In this document: positions 26,379-34,281 of the stretch, piece after piece | Layout: each line of letters opens with the position of its first letter | Numbering within the stretch: position 1 is the stretch's first letter | The notes under the pieces: generated by a model | The model's database searches: none | Seen by the model: the letters and a program-made list of their open reading frames with translations, nothing else | What the model was told of the DNA's origin: nothing | Source of the DNA: AEGEAN-183 sp045563675 | GTDB lineage: Bacteria > Pseudomonadota > Gammaproteobacteria > Magnimaribacterales > Magnimaribacteraceae | NCBI GenBank assembly: GCA_045563675.1 | Contig: JBJLIX010000001.1 | Span: forward strand, 806,001 to 870,000 | Direction of reading: 5' to 3' | DNA: 64,000 nt | Made by a program: the position numbers and the translations under genes

Positions 26379-27595
26379 TTTATATCTTCAAAAATTAAAC
26401 TAGCGTTAGTTCCGCCAAATCCAAAGCTATTAGAAAGAACTCTTGAAACTTTAATATCTTTGTTTTTTAGAAGAATAGAGGATTCAGTAAGCCTTTCATC
26501 TAGCTGTTCTATATTTACAGAGCTCGTCAGGAAACCTCCTTTGAGCATAATAAGACTAAAAATAGATTCTTGAACACCTGCAGCCCCTAGAGAATGGCCT
26601 GTCAAAGACTTAGTTGAGCTAATAAAAGGCATATTTCCTTCACCAAAAAGTTTTGATATTGCCTCTATCTCTGCTACATCACCCACAGGAGTGCTCGTAC
26701 CATGAGCATTAATGTAATCAATCTTCTTGCGTTCAGTCATATCCCAAGCTAACTCCATACACCTGTAAGCTCCCTCTCCAGAAGGGCTTACCATATCTTC
26801 TCCATCCGATGTGGCGCCATATCCTGTTAGCTCCGCATATATATTTGCGCCCCTCTTTTTTGCATGTTCCAATTCTTCAAGAATGATAGCTCCTCCTCCA
26901 GCAGCAATCACAAAACCATCTCTATTGGCATCAAAGGCTCGGGATGCAGATTTAGGAGCATCATTATATTTTGTAGATAGAGCTCCCATAGCATCAAAAA
27001 GACTTGTCATTCCCCAGTGTTCAGCTTCGGCACCTCCTACAATTACAACGTCTTGTTTATTTAACTGGATTTGTTCCATACCTGATCCAATACAGTGAGC
27101 GCTAGTTGAACAGGCAGAAGATATAGAGTAATTGATACCTTTAATTCCAAGGGAAGTTGCAAGGCAAGCTGAAACAGTACTTCCCATTGCTCTTGTAACC
27201 CTGTAAGGGCCAATTCTTTTTAGACCTTTAGACCTTAATATATCAGCAGATTCAATTTGATCTTCTGAAGAAGCACCTCCAGATCCCATTATTAAACCAG
27301 TTCTATGATTAGAAATATCTTCTGCTTTTAATCCAGCATCGTCTATGGCTTGAATTGAGCTTAAATAACCATAAGCAGCTGCATCTCCCATAAAACGATA
27401 AATTTTTCTATCAATTAAATCTTTTAATTCAATATCTTTTATATTTCCAGAAACATGGCTTCTCAAGCCTATTTCTTTATTTACTTCATTTACTTCAATT
27501 CCTGAAGTTAAGCTTCTTAACGAGTTTTCAACTTCTTTTATATTGTTGCCTATACTCGAAATAATACCTAGACCTGTGACAACTACTCTTTTCAT
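26375..27595 (-). CDS. fabB: Beta-ketoacyl-ACP synthase I
   Basis: Elongates acyl-ACP and is required for unsaturated fatty acid synthesis together with FabA; 406 residues, as in E. coli. The Cys-His-His active site is complete: C162 in SSACSTSAHCIGSG, H298 in NAHGTSTPVGD, and H334 in STKSLTGHSLGAAG. The N-terminal MKRVVVTGLGIISSIG is typical. It lies 6 bases after fabA on the same strand. FabF is very similar in fold, but the fabA partner supports FabB. Confidence 0.95.
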   Translation of the reverse strand: MKRVVVTGLGIISSIGNNIKEVENSLRSLTSGIEVNEVNKEIGLRSHVSGNIKDIELKDLIDRKIYRFMGDAAAYGYLSSIQAIDDAGLKAEDISNHRTGLIMGSGGASSEDQIESADILRSKGLKRIGPYRVTRAMGSTVSACLATSLGIKGINYSISSACSTSAHCIGSGMEQIQLNKQDVVIVGGAEAEHWGMTSLFDAMGALSTKYNDAPKSASRAFDANRDGFVIAAGGGAIILEELEHAKKRGANIYAELTGYGATSDGEDMVSPSGEGAYRCMELAWDMTERKKIDYINAHGTSTPVGDVAEIEAISKLFGEGNMPFISSTKSLTGHSLGAAGVQESIFSLIMLKGGFLTSSVNIEQLDERLTESSILLKNKDIKVSRVLSNSFGFGGTNASLIFEDIN

Positions 27596-27601
27596 ATCTT
27601 A

Positions 27602-28123
27602 TTAGAATGCCGAAGTATCTTTGAATAAACCTACTCTTAGACCTTTAGCTGTATAAATCTCTCTATCATCTACAATCATTTTTGCATCAGCTATACCTAC
27701 CACTAGTTTTTGATTTAAAACTCTTCTTATATCTAGTTCATAAGTAACTTTTTTATTTGAAGGGAGGACTTGACCAAAAAATTTAACCTCTTTAGCCCCT
27801 AAAGCTCTCCCTTTTCCAGGGTGATTAAGCCAGCACAAATAAAATCCTAATAATTGCCACATTGCATCTAATCCTAAGCATCCTGGCATAACAGGATCTC
27901 CCTTAAAGTGACAATCAAAAAACCAAAGAGAGGGCTTTATATCAAGTTCTGCAATTATTTTTCCTCTATTAAAGTCGCCTCCATCTTTTGTTATAGAATT
28001 AATCCTATCGAACATCAGCATGTCAGGAGTTGGTAATCTCCCATTACCATCTCCAAATAACATTCCTTGTCCGCAGGACAAGAGATCATTCTTGTCATAG
28101 CTTTCTTTGGCTGCAAAACTCAT
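27602..28123 (-). CDS. fabA: 3-hydroxydecanoyl-ACP dehydratase/isomerase
   Basis: Makes trans-2- and cis-3-decenoyl-ACP, the branch point to unsaturated fatty acids; 173 residues (E. coli 172). The hot-dog fold active site shows H72 (FFDCHFKGDPVMPGC) and D86 (CLGLDAMWQLLGF). KALGAKEVKF-like GRALGAKEVKFFGQVLP follows. It is first gene of a two-gene operon with fabB. Upstream there are 67 AT-rich bases with no clear consensus promoter or FabR site that I could identify. Confidence 0.97.
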   Translation of the reverse strand: MSFAAKESYDKNDLLSCGQGMLFGDGNGRLPTPDMLMFDRINSITKDGGDFNRGKIIAELDIKPSLWFFDCHFKGDPVMPGCLGLDAMWQLLGFYLCWLNHPGKGRALGAKEVKFFGQVLPSNKKVTYELDIRRVLNQKLVVGIADAKMIVDDREIYTAKGLRVGLFKDTSAF

Positions 28124-28190
28124 TTTATAAATCTTAAAAAATTATTAGTATATTTTATCAGTAAAAGGGATAAGCTAATTTAATCAAATA

Positions 28191-29156
28191 TTAATTTATT
28201 CTTTTCTTCATGTTAAGGACGATATCCTTTAAAGAATCTCTAAAATGAGAATCTGGGAGATTTAATAGAAAATCCAAACATTTTTTTGAATATTCTTCTG
28301 TAATATTTTCCACATATTCAATTGACCCACATTCGTTAAATATATAGATAATTTTTTCTAAATCATTTCTATCCCTTCTTTTAAAAGCTTCATTCAGAAA
28401 TTTTAGATCTTTAGGACTGCTAAACTCAAAAGCTTTAATTAAAGGAAGCGTAACCTTACCTTCCATAAAGTCTTTACCTGTAATTTTTCCTGTAAGTTCC
28501 CTATTCCCTGAATAATCCAACAGATCATCTCTTAGTTGGAATACCATACCTAGTGAAAAAGCGAAATTACCCGAAGCTTCAACTAAGTTATTATTTGCAT
28601 TGGATAATAAAGCTGCGCTTAAGGCTGAAGCTTTAAATAGCTCAGCTGTTTTCCTTCCTATAATTTCGTAATAGTCTTCTTCTCTAAGTTTATTAGATTC
28701 AATTAATTTTAGTTGTAGTACTTCACCTTCCGAAATTTTATTTGTTGAATTTGCGAGAGTCTTTATTATTTCTTTATTATTTAAAGATGCCATTAACTGG
28801 AAGGCTTTAGAGTAAACAAAGTCACCCACCAAAACCCCATGAGCATTGTCCCATTTTTTATGTATGCTTTTTTTGCCTCTTCTTATATCACTTTCATCTA
28901 CAACATCATCGTGAATTAAAGTTGCTGTATGGAGTAATTCTATTGCAGAAGACAGAGTAATAAGTTCTTTTCCTTTATAACCTAGAGCATAAGCAATTAA
29001 AATTGCTATCGTAGGGCGTATTCTTTTCCCTCCAGACTTGAGGATATAGAAACTAATTTCAGTAGCTAAATCAACATCAGACTTTACTGAATGGATTAAA
29101 CCCTTTTCCAGTTGTAGCAATTCCTTATTTATATGTATTTGAAAGTCTTTAAGCAT
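28191..29156 (-). CDS. ispB: Polyprenyl diphosphate synthase, octaprenyl type
   Basis: Trans-prenyltransferase that makes the ubiquinone side chain; 321 residues (E. coli IspB 323). The two aspartate-rich metal sites are DDVVDES from residue 83 and DDLLDYSG from residue 210. The SGGKRIRP block binds diphosphate. The position divergent to rplU-rpmA-obgE is the usual one for ispB. Chain length cannot be read from the sequence with certainty. Confidence 0.92.
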   Translation of the reverse strand: MLKDFQIHINKELLQLEKGLIHSVKSDVDLATEISFYILKSGGKRIRPTIAILIAYALGYKGKELITLSSAIELLHTATLIHDDVVDESDIRRGKKSIHKKWDNAHGVLVGDFVYSKAFQLMASLNNKEIIKTLANSTNKISEGEVLQLKLIESNKLREEDYYEIIGRKTAELFKASALSAALLSNANNNLVEASGNFAFSLGMVFQLRDDLLDYSGNRELTGKITGKDFMEGKVTLPLIKAFEFSSPKDLKFLNEAFKRRDRNDLEKIIYIFNECGSIEYVENITEEYSKKCLDFLLNLPDSHFRDSLKDIVLNMKKRIN

Positions 29157-29200
29157 TATTTAATCAATATTTTAATGCATCTTGTAATTAGAATCTTTTA

Positions 29201-29229
29201 TTGCGAATATTTTTTCTTTTACGTATAGT
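29201..29229 (+). promoter_or_regulatory. sigma-70 promoter of rplU-rpmA
   Basis: TTGCGA (29201-29206) and TATAGT (29224-29229) have a 17-base spacer, followed by TCGCAACC as a GC-containing discriminator. The 7-base arms TTGCGAA (29201-29207) and TTCGCAA (29229-29235) form a perfect inverted repeat that brackets the whole core promoter. The rplU ATG is 28 bases after the -10. Confidence 0.65.
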
Positions 29230-29257
29230 TCGCAACCTTATTTTATTTTTATAAAGA

Positions 29258-29569
29258 ATGTTTGCTGTTATTGAAAGTGGCGGGAAGCAACATAGGGTTG
29301 CTGAAGGCGATTATCTTAAAATTGAGCTCTTAAAAGCGGAAGAGGGATCAAAGATCGAGTTTGAAAAGGTCTTAATGATTTCTAATGGTAAAGATTCAAA
29401 AATTGGAGATCCTTTTTTAGAAAAAGCCAAAGTAACTGGAAAAGTTATAAAACATGGTAAATCTAGTAAAATAAAAGTTTTTAAGATGAAAAGAAGAAAG
29501 GATTATCGAAGAACACAAGGACATAGACAGAAATACACAGAAGTTTTAATTGAGGCAATAAGATCGTAA
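29258..29569 (+). CDS. rplU: 50S ribosomal protein L21
   Basis: 50S protein, 103 residues as in E. coli. It starts MFAVIESGGKQHRVAEGDYL and carries the RNA-binding C-terminal block VFKMKRRKDYRRTQGHRQKY. It forms the conserved rplU-rpmA-obgE cluster and lies 13 bases before rpmA. Confidence 0.98.
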   Translation: MFAVIESGGKQHRVAEGDYLKIELLKAEEGSKIEFEKVLMISNGKDSKIGDPFLEKAKVTGKVIKHGKSSKIKVFKMKRRKDYRRTQGHRQKYTEVLIEAIRS

Positions 29570-29582
29570 CTTATTAAAAGTC

Positions 29583-29840
29583 ATGGCACATAAAAAAGCA
29601 GGTGGAAGTAGTAGAAATGGCAGGGATTCTCAATCCAAACGTCTTGGTGTTAAGAGGTTTGGTGGAGAGAATGTATCAGCAGGTTCAATATTAGCTAGGC
29701 AAAGAGGAACAAAATATCACCCTGGAGAAAATGTAGGATGCGGTAGAGATCATACTCTTTTTGCTAAAGTCGATGGTAAAGTTTTTTTTACGAAAAAAGG
29801 AATCAAGCTTCGCCAGTTTATAAACATAGAACCCTCTTAG
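29583..29840 (+). CDS. rpmA: 50S ribosomal protein L27
   Basis: 50S protein whose N-terminal tail reaches the peptidyl-transferase centre, 85 residues as in E. coli. The tail MAHKKAGGSSRNGRDSQSKR is uncleaved, as in proteobacteria, with GSILARQRGTKYHPGENVG following. It sits between rplU and obgE, 33 bases before the latter. Confidence 0.98.
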   Translation: MAHKKAGGSSRNGRDSQSKRLGVKRFGGENVSAGSILARQRGTKYHPGENVGCGRDHTLFAKVDGKVFFTKKGIKLRQFINIEPS

Positions 29841-29873
29841 GGTCTGTTCGTTTAATTATCTTAGATCGGTTCA

Positions 29874-30881
29874 ATGAATTTCATTGATGAGGTACGCATT
29901 GAGGTAGCTGCAGGAAATGGCGGAGATGGATGTTTAAGCTTCAAAAGAGCAAAGAATTTACCTAAAGGAGGACCTGATGGAGGCGATGGAGGCGACGGAG
30001 GTGATATTAAATTAAAAGTTAATCCAAGTCTCAATACTTTGGCAAGATTTAGATATGAAAAATCATTCTCTGCTCAATCAGGAAAAAAAGGAATGAATCA
30101 GAGGAAGATTGGAGCAAATGGAGAGAATCTAATTATTGAAGTTCCACAAGGCACTATAGTTTATGATGAATCTATTCAAGAAATTCTAGTTGATCTAGAT
30201 TTAAAGGAAGCAGAAGCCATTGTTGCCAAAGGAGGTAAGGGCGGCTTAGGGAACGCTAGATTTAAAAGTTCTACAAATAGGTCACCAAAAAAAACTACAA
30301 AGGGTCAAAATGGTGGAAGTCTAGCTTTAAGGTTGGAACTTAGGCTTTTAGCAGATGTCGGGCTGCTTGGAAAACCTAATTGTGGAAAATCTTCTTTGGT
30401 AGAAGCTGTTTCAAGTGCAAAGCCAAAAATAGCAGATTATGCTTTCACAACTTTGAAGCCAAGCTTAGGAGTAGTTGATTTTTTACAAGATAAAAGCTTT
30501 GTAATATGTGATATACCAGGCCTCATAAGTGGAGCTTCAGAGGGCATTGGCTTAGGGTTCCAGTTTTTAAAACACCTCTCTAGAAACAGATTGATCTTAC
30601 AAATGATTGATGTTCATGGAAAGAGCATTTCTGAAATTGAAGAAGAAAAGAATGAGCTAATAGAGGAAGTAACAAAGTATGACGAAAATGTTGCCCTTAA
30701 AGTTAAATGGCTAGTCTTAAATAAGATCGATTTAATTTCTGACAAAGAAAGAAAGAAAATAGAGAAATATTTTAATAACCAAAAGGATATAAAGACTTAT
30801 TTTATTTCAGCTAAACAAAGAAGAGGTCTTAGAAACCTGGTAAGAGATGTAGGGTTTGCTTTGGAGGTTACAAATGACTAA
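29874..30881 (+). CDS. obgE: Obg GTPase
   Basis: Ribosome-assembly GTPase that links growth and ppGpp, 335 residues. The glycine-rich Obg fold occupies about residues 1-158 (VRIEVAAGNGGDGCLSFKR, GGPDGGDGGDGGDIKL). The G domain has P-loop GKPNCGKSS from residue 166, then KIADYAFTTLKPSLGVV, DIPGLISGASEGIGLG and NKID. E. coli ObgE (390 aa) has a longer acidic C-terminus, which is absent here. The last 8 bases overlap the proB start. Confidence 0.97.
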   Translation: MNFIDEVRIEVAAGNGGDGCLSFKRAKNLPKGGPDGGDGGDGGDIKLKVNPSLNTLARFRYEKSFSAQSGKKGMNQRKIGANGENLIIEVPQGTIVYDESIQEILVDLDLKEAEAIVAKGGKGGLGNARFKSSTNRSPKKTTKGQNGGSLALRLELRLLADVGLLGKPNCGKSSLVEAVSSAKPKIADYAFTTLKPSLGVVDFLQDKSFVICDIPGLISGASEGIGLGFQFLKHLSRNRLILQMIDVHGKSISEIEEEKNELIEEVTKYDENVALKVKWLVLNKIDLISDKERKKIEKYFNNQKDIKTYFISAKQRRGLRNLVRDVGFALEVTND

Positions 30882-31986
30882 AAAGAGAGAAAGGTGGGTC
30901 ATAAAAGTAGGAAGTAGTCTAATTTCGCATAGAGAAATAGGTATAGATGAGGACTTTATAAAAAATCTAGCCTCACAAATAATTGAGCTTCTTAAAGAAA
31001 ATATTGAAGTTATCATAGTATCTTCTGGAGCAATTGCTAAGGGCATTCAAGAATTAAATCTAGAACTTAGGCCTAAGTCTCTCAATCTTTTACAAGCAAC
31101 AGCTGCTGTCGGTCAACTTGGATTGATTAACTCTTATAGAGAAGCTTTTAAGAAATATAATTTAATAACTGGTCAAGTCTTAGTAAGCCATAGTGATATT
31201 GTAAGTAGACAAAGATATTTAAATGCTAGACATAGCTTGACTGCTTTATTAAATTTAGAGGTCATTCCTATAGTAAATGAAAACGATAGCGTATCTACAG
31301 AAGAGATTACTTTTGGAGATAATGACACCTTAGCTGGAGCAGTAGTAGGTTTAGTAGAAGCAGATAAATTTATTATGTTAACAGACCAGGAGGGGGTATT
31401 TACAGAAGACCCCAAGAATAATAATTCAGCTCAACTTCTATCAAAAATAGATTTAAATGATAAAACTTTAGATCTAGAAAAAATAACTCAAGGAACTGCG
31501 GGTTTAATGGGTAGAGGAGGTATGAGAACTAAAATAAAAGCTGCAAGACTTTCGATAGATTCAGGGTCTAAAACATGGGTTTGTGATGGAAGGGTAAGGG
31601 ACATTTTAATTAAGATTAAAGATAATAAGAAAGTAGGAACTTTTTTTGAAGGGCAAAAAGATAGATTACAGTCTAGAAAAAAATGGATAGCTTCAATGGG
31701 AACTCCAAAAGGTAAAGTTTTTATTGATGACGGAGCTGCAAAAGCATTGATTACAAGAGGAAGTAGCTTGTTGCCAGTAGGTGTCGAAAAGATTGAAGGG
31801 GATTTTGAGAGAGGAGATCTTTTGGTATGTTTAAATAAAGAAAAAGAAATTGCGAGAGGGTTGAGCAATTTCAAGTCATCTGAAATTAGATTAGTTTTAG
31901 GACAAAATTCTCAAGATATATCATCTACATTAGACTACGTCACAGAGAGTGAGTTGATACATAGAGACAATCTAGTGCTTACCTAA
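30874..31986 (+). CDS. proB: Glutamate 5-kinase
   Basis: First enzyme of proline synthesis (glutamate + ATP to glutamyl phosphate), 370 residues (E. coli 367). I chose ATG 30874 because GGAGG lies 6 bases upstream and TKKRERWVIKVGSS then fits the family start; a TTG at 30856 is less likely. The kinase domain has VKVGSSL, IVSSGAIAKGI and VIPIVNENDSVST, and a C-terminal PUA domain starts near residue 275 (GKVFIDDGAAKALITRG). Its stop interlocks with rpsT in CTAA. proA is not adjacent. Confidence 0.95.
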   Translation: MTKKRERWVIKVGSSLISHREIGIDEDFIKNLASQIIELLKENIEVIIVSSGAIAKGIQELNLELRPKSLNLLQATAAVGQLGLINSYREAFKKYNLITGQVLVSHSDIVSRQRYLNARHSLTALLNLEVIPIVNENDSVSTEEITFGDNDTLAGAVVGLVEADKFIMLTDQEGVFTEDPKNNNSAQLLSKIDLNDKTLDLEKITQGTAGLMGRGGMRTKIKAARLSIDSGSKTWVCDGRVRDILIKIKDNKKVGTFFEGQKDRLQSRKKWIASMGTPKGKVFIDDGAAKALITRGSSLLPVGVEKIEGDFERGDLLVCLNKEKEIARGLSNFKSSEIRLVLGQNSQDISSTLDYVTESELIHRDNLVLT

Positions 31987-32258
31987 AGAGATTTTACTTT
32001 TTTGTTAAGGCGCGATTTTGTTCTAGAAGCTTTGTTGCGGTGTATAACTTTCTTACTCACCATTGTATCTAAGATTTTGACAGCCTCTTTAAATTTCTTT
32101 TCAGCATTGCTTTTATCACCTGATTCAATAGCTGAACTAACTGCTTTTACTGCAGTCCTTGCAGCCGCTCTTTGAGGGCTTCTAAGCTCATTTCTTTTAA
32201 TATTCTGTCTTGAGCGTTTTAAAGCAGATTTAATTCTTAGCTTTTCTCTATTAGCCAT
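31983..32258 (-). CDS. rpsT: 30S ribosomal protein S20
   Basis: Three-helix 16S rRNA-binding protein, 91 residues (E. coli 87). It starts MANREKLRIKSALKRSRQNI and contains the helix block RAAARTAVKAVSSAIES and the C-terminal KKVIHRNKASRTKSRLNKKV. It is monocistronic with a strong promoter at 32286-32314. The stop codon (TAG, minus strand) interlocks with the proB TAA. Confidence 0.97.
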   Translation of the reverse strand: MANREKLRIKSALKRSRQNIKRNELRSPQRAAARTAVKAVSSAIESGDKSNAEKKFKEAVKILDTMVSKKVIHRNKASRTKSRLNKKVKSL

Positions 32259-32285
32259 ATCTTTAACTTAAATTAAGAGTCGCGC

Positions 32286-32314
32286 ATAATGCATTCTGAG
32301 AACATTGGTGTCAA
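32286..32314 (-). promoter_or_regulatory. sigma-70 promoter of rpsT, overlapping a divergent -10
   Basis: On the minus strand, TTGACA (32314-32309), a 17-base spacer and CATTAT (32291-32286) are followed by GCGCGACT, again a GC-rich discriminator. On the plus strand CATAAT (32285-32290) overlaps the same bases, with TTAACT (32263-32268) 16 bases upstream as a possible -35 for the divergent glycosyltransferase gene. The shared core CATAATG is nearly symmetric. Confidence 0.7.
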
Positions 32315-32327
32315 GTAAGATTGATTA

Positions 32328-33377
32328 ATGAATAACAAAAATAAAAGGTTTCTTATTGCCTTATTGAGATTTCATGGAGATATTGTTCTTACCATTCCTA
32401 TGATCAGTGAGATAAAGAGGAATTTTCCCAACGCAGTTATTGATTTTTTAGTTTATGAAGGTACTGGGGCTATTCTCCATGATGATCCGAGAATAAATAA
32501 TATTCTCGAAGCTAATTACTCATCTAAATCTAATTTTCTTATGAGAATAGTAAAAGAAATTAAATTACTAAGAGAACTTAAAAGTTCAAATTATGATTAT
32601 GGTGTTTTCTTAACCACCCAATGGAGGATGGCTCTAATGGCAAGGTGTTTGGGTAAAGCTAAAACAGCAGGGGTAGATGATACCAAAAGAAAAAAATCTG
32701 GTTGGGTAGATAGCTTTTCTGCTATTTTTCCTGAAGCTGGAAAGAAACATATAATAGAAAGAAACTTGTCTTCATTGGAGGTTTTAGACTTAGAAGTAAA
32801 TTTTAATAGAATCGAATCAAAGATATACATATCAAAAAATACTGTTGATTCTGTTAAAGAGCTTATAAAAGATTATTCTATAGGAAAAAAATACTGTGTT
32901 CTTCATCCAGTTTCTAGGAGAGAAGTTAAGCAATGGAAGAAAGAATACTTTGTAGAAGTTATAGATTATTTTTCCAACAAAGGATTTAAAGTTGTAATGA
33001 GTTCAGGTCCTGATATAAGCGAGATAACTTACTTAAATGAAATTGAATCTATGTGTAAAACTAAACTAATAAACTTAGGAGGCAAGACTTCATTGATACA
33101 GCTAGCTGAGTTGATAAAGAATGCTCATTTCTTCATAGCTCTTGACTCGGTTGCTTCTCATTTAGGAGCTGCAGTAGGGGCTAGAGGATTAGCCCTCTTT
33201 GGTCCAAGTAAAGTTGAAAACTGGAAACCATGGTCTAAAGACATATCAGTCATTTCAAGAAGTAACACTGAAGAGCAATGTTCTTTGCATGGTCATCTTG
33301 AGGGAAAGAGAAAACAATGTCTTTGTTATATATCCTCTCAAAGAGTAATAAATGAAATAGGGAAGTTAATAAATTAA
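32328..33377 (+). CDS. Glycosyltransferase family 9, heptosyltransferase-like
   Basis: Probable cytoplasmic LPS-core heptosyltransferase, 349 residues. The N-terminal Rossmann half has LLRFHGDIVLTIPMISEIKR, like the RxxxxGDxLLxTP motif of the family. The C-terminal half has VLHPVSRREVKQWKKEYF, resembling WaaQ, and the donor-site motif ALDSVASHLGAAVGARGLAL followed by FGPS. No other LPS-core gene is adjacent, although lipid A genes lie 25 kb away. The acceptor sugar cannot be told. Its stop interlocks with the next gene in TTAA. Confidence 0.8.
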   Translation: MNNKNKRFLIALLRFHGDIVLTIPMISEIKRNFPNAVIDFLVYEGTGAILHDDPRINNILEANYSSKSNFLMRIVKEIKLLRELKSSNYDYGVFLTTQWRMALMARCLGKAKTAGVDDTKRKKSGWVDSFSAIFPEAGKKHIIERNLSSLEVLDLEVNFNRIESKIYISKNTVDSVKELIKDYSIGKKYCVLHPVSRREVKQWKKEYFVEVIDYFSNKGFKVVMSSGPDISEITYLNEIESMCKTKLINLGGKTSLIQLAELIKNAHFFIALDSVASHLGAAVGARGLALFGPSKVENWKPWSKDISVISRSNTEEQCSLHGHLEGKRKQCLCYISSQRVINEIGKLIN

Positions 33378-34174
33378 AGATTCTTTAAGAAATCAGCTTT
33401 TTTTAAAAAGTCATTAAGATCATTATATGGCAGTCCGCAAATCAATCGTTCTATCCCCATTTCTTTAAACTTAGATAACTTTTCTATACACAGATACTTA
33501 TCTGAAAGATCAAGTCTAGTTACCACACTTACTTTGTCACTATTCTTTTTTGCTTCTTTGCATAACTCTCGATAAGTGACTAGATTGGTTTTTAGATCTT
33601 CTGGTTTATCTACTATAGGTATCCATCCATCTCCATGCTTTACAGCTCTTTTTATAGAGTAGTCTTTTGATCCAGCAATATAAATAGGGGGTTTAGGAGG
33701 ATTGGGTTTGAATAGAAATTTCTGCTGGTTTAATTCTACTTCTTCATTATTGAAGGCGTTTTCTAAAAAGACTAAGAATTCATCAGCTCTTCTACCTCTG
33801 GTTTTTCTATCTATTCCTAATGCTTTAAATTCTGCATCCATCCAGCCAAGTCCTACTCCCAAAAGCAACCTGTTAGATGAAAGTTCTTGAATACTTGCTA
33901 CCTGTTTAGCAGTAGGTAAGATCTCTCTATATGGGGCTATCAATACCCCACTACCTAAATTTATTTTAGAAGTTATTCCAGCAAGCCAAGCTAGACTTAT
34001 TAAAATATCTATGTATCTGCCTTCTGACCCTTCAGAATCCTCAGGGGGGATAGCAATGTGGTCAACTACCCAAATAGACTCAAAGTTTCTTTCTTCAGCT
34101 CCCAAGGCAGCTCCAGCCATTATTTCTCTTGAGGATTGTTTCCCCATATTTCTGATCATTAATCCGAGATGCAT
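33374..34174 (-). CDS. Luciferase-like (LLM class) flavin-dependent oxidoreductase
   Basis: A (beta/alpha)8 flavin enzyme of 266 residues in the bacterial luciferase superfamily. Family features are FESIWVVDHIAIPPE near the N-terminus, LGSGVLIAPYREILPTAKQV, LLLGVGLGWMDAEFKALG and IYIAGSKDYSIKRAVKHGDG. It resembles subfamilies often annotated F420-dependent, but FMN is the likelier cofactor in a gammaproteobacterium; this is inference. The substrate is unknown. It converges on the GT9 gene and is divergent from the SMP-30 gene (107-base gap). Confidence 0.82.
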   Translation of the reverse strand: MHLGLMIRNMGKQSSREIMAGAALGAEERNFESIWVVDHIAIPPEDSEGSEGRYIDILISLAWLAGITSKINLGSGVLIAPYREILPTAKQVASIQELSSNRLLLGVGLGWMDAEFKALGIDRKTRGRRADEFLVFLENAFNNEEVELNQQKFLFKPNPPKPPIYIAGSKDYSIKRAVKHGDGWIPIVDKPEDLKTNLVTYRELCKEAKKNSDKVSVVTRLDLSDKYLCIEKLSKFKEMGIERLICGLPYNDLNDFLKKADFLKNL

Positions 34175-34281
34175 AAGGGGTGCCTAACTATTATTCATGT
34201 TTTTTTAAAAAATTTTCAAGTAATGTCATTTGTCTGGTTTTATCTTAGAATTATTAAAGTTTATCAGATAGAGGATTAGTT

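Noticed and set aside
29831..29843. Hairpin ACCCT-CTT-AGGGT after rpmA
   Set aside because: The 5-bp stem has no T tract after it, so it is not a credible terminator.
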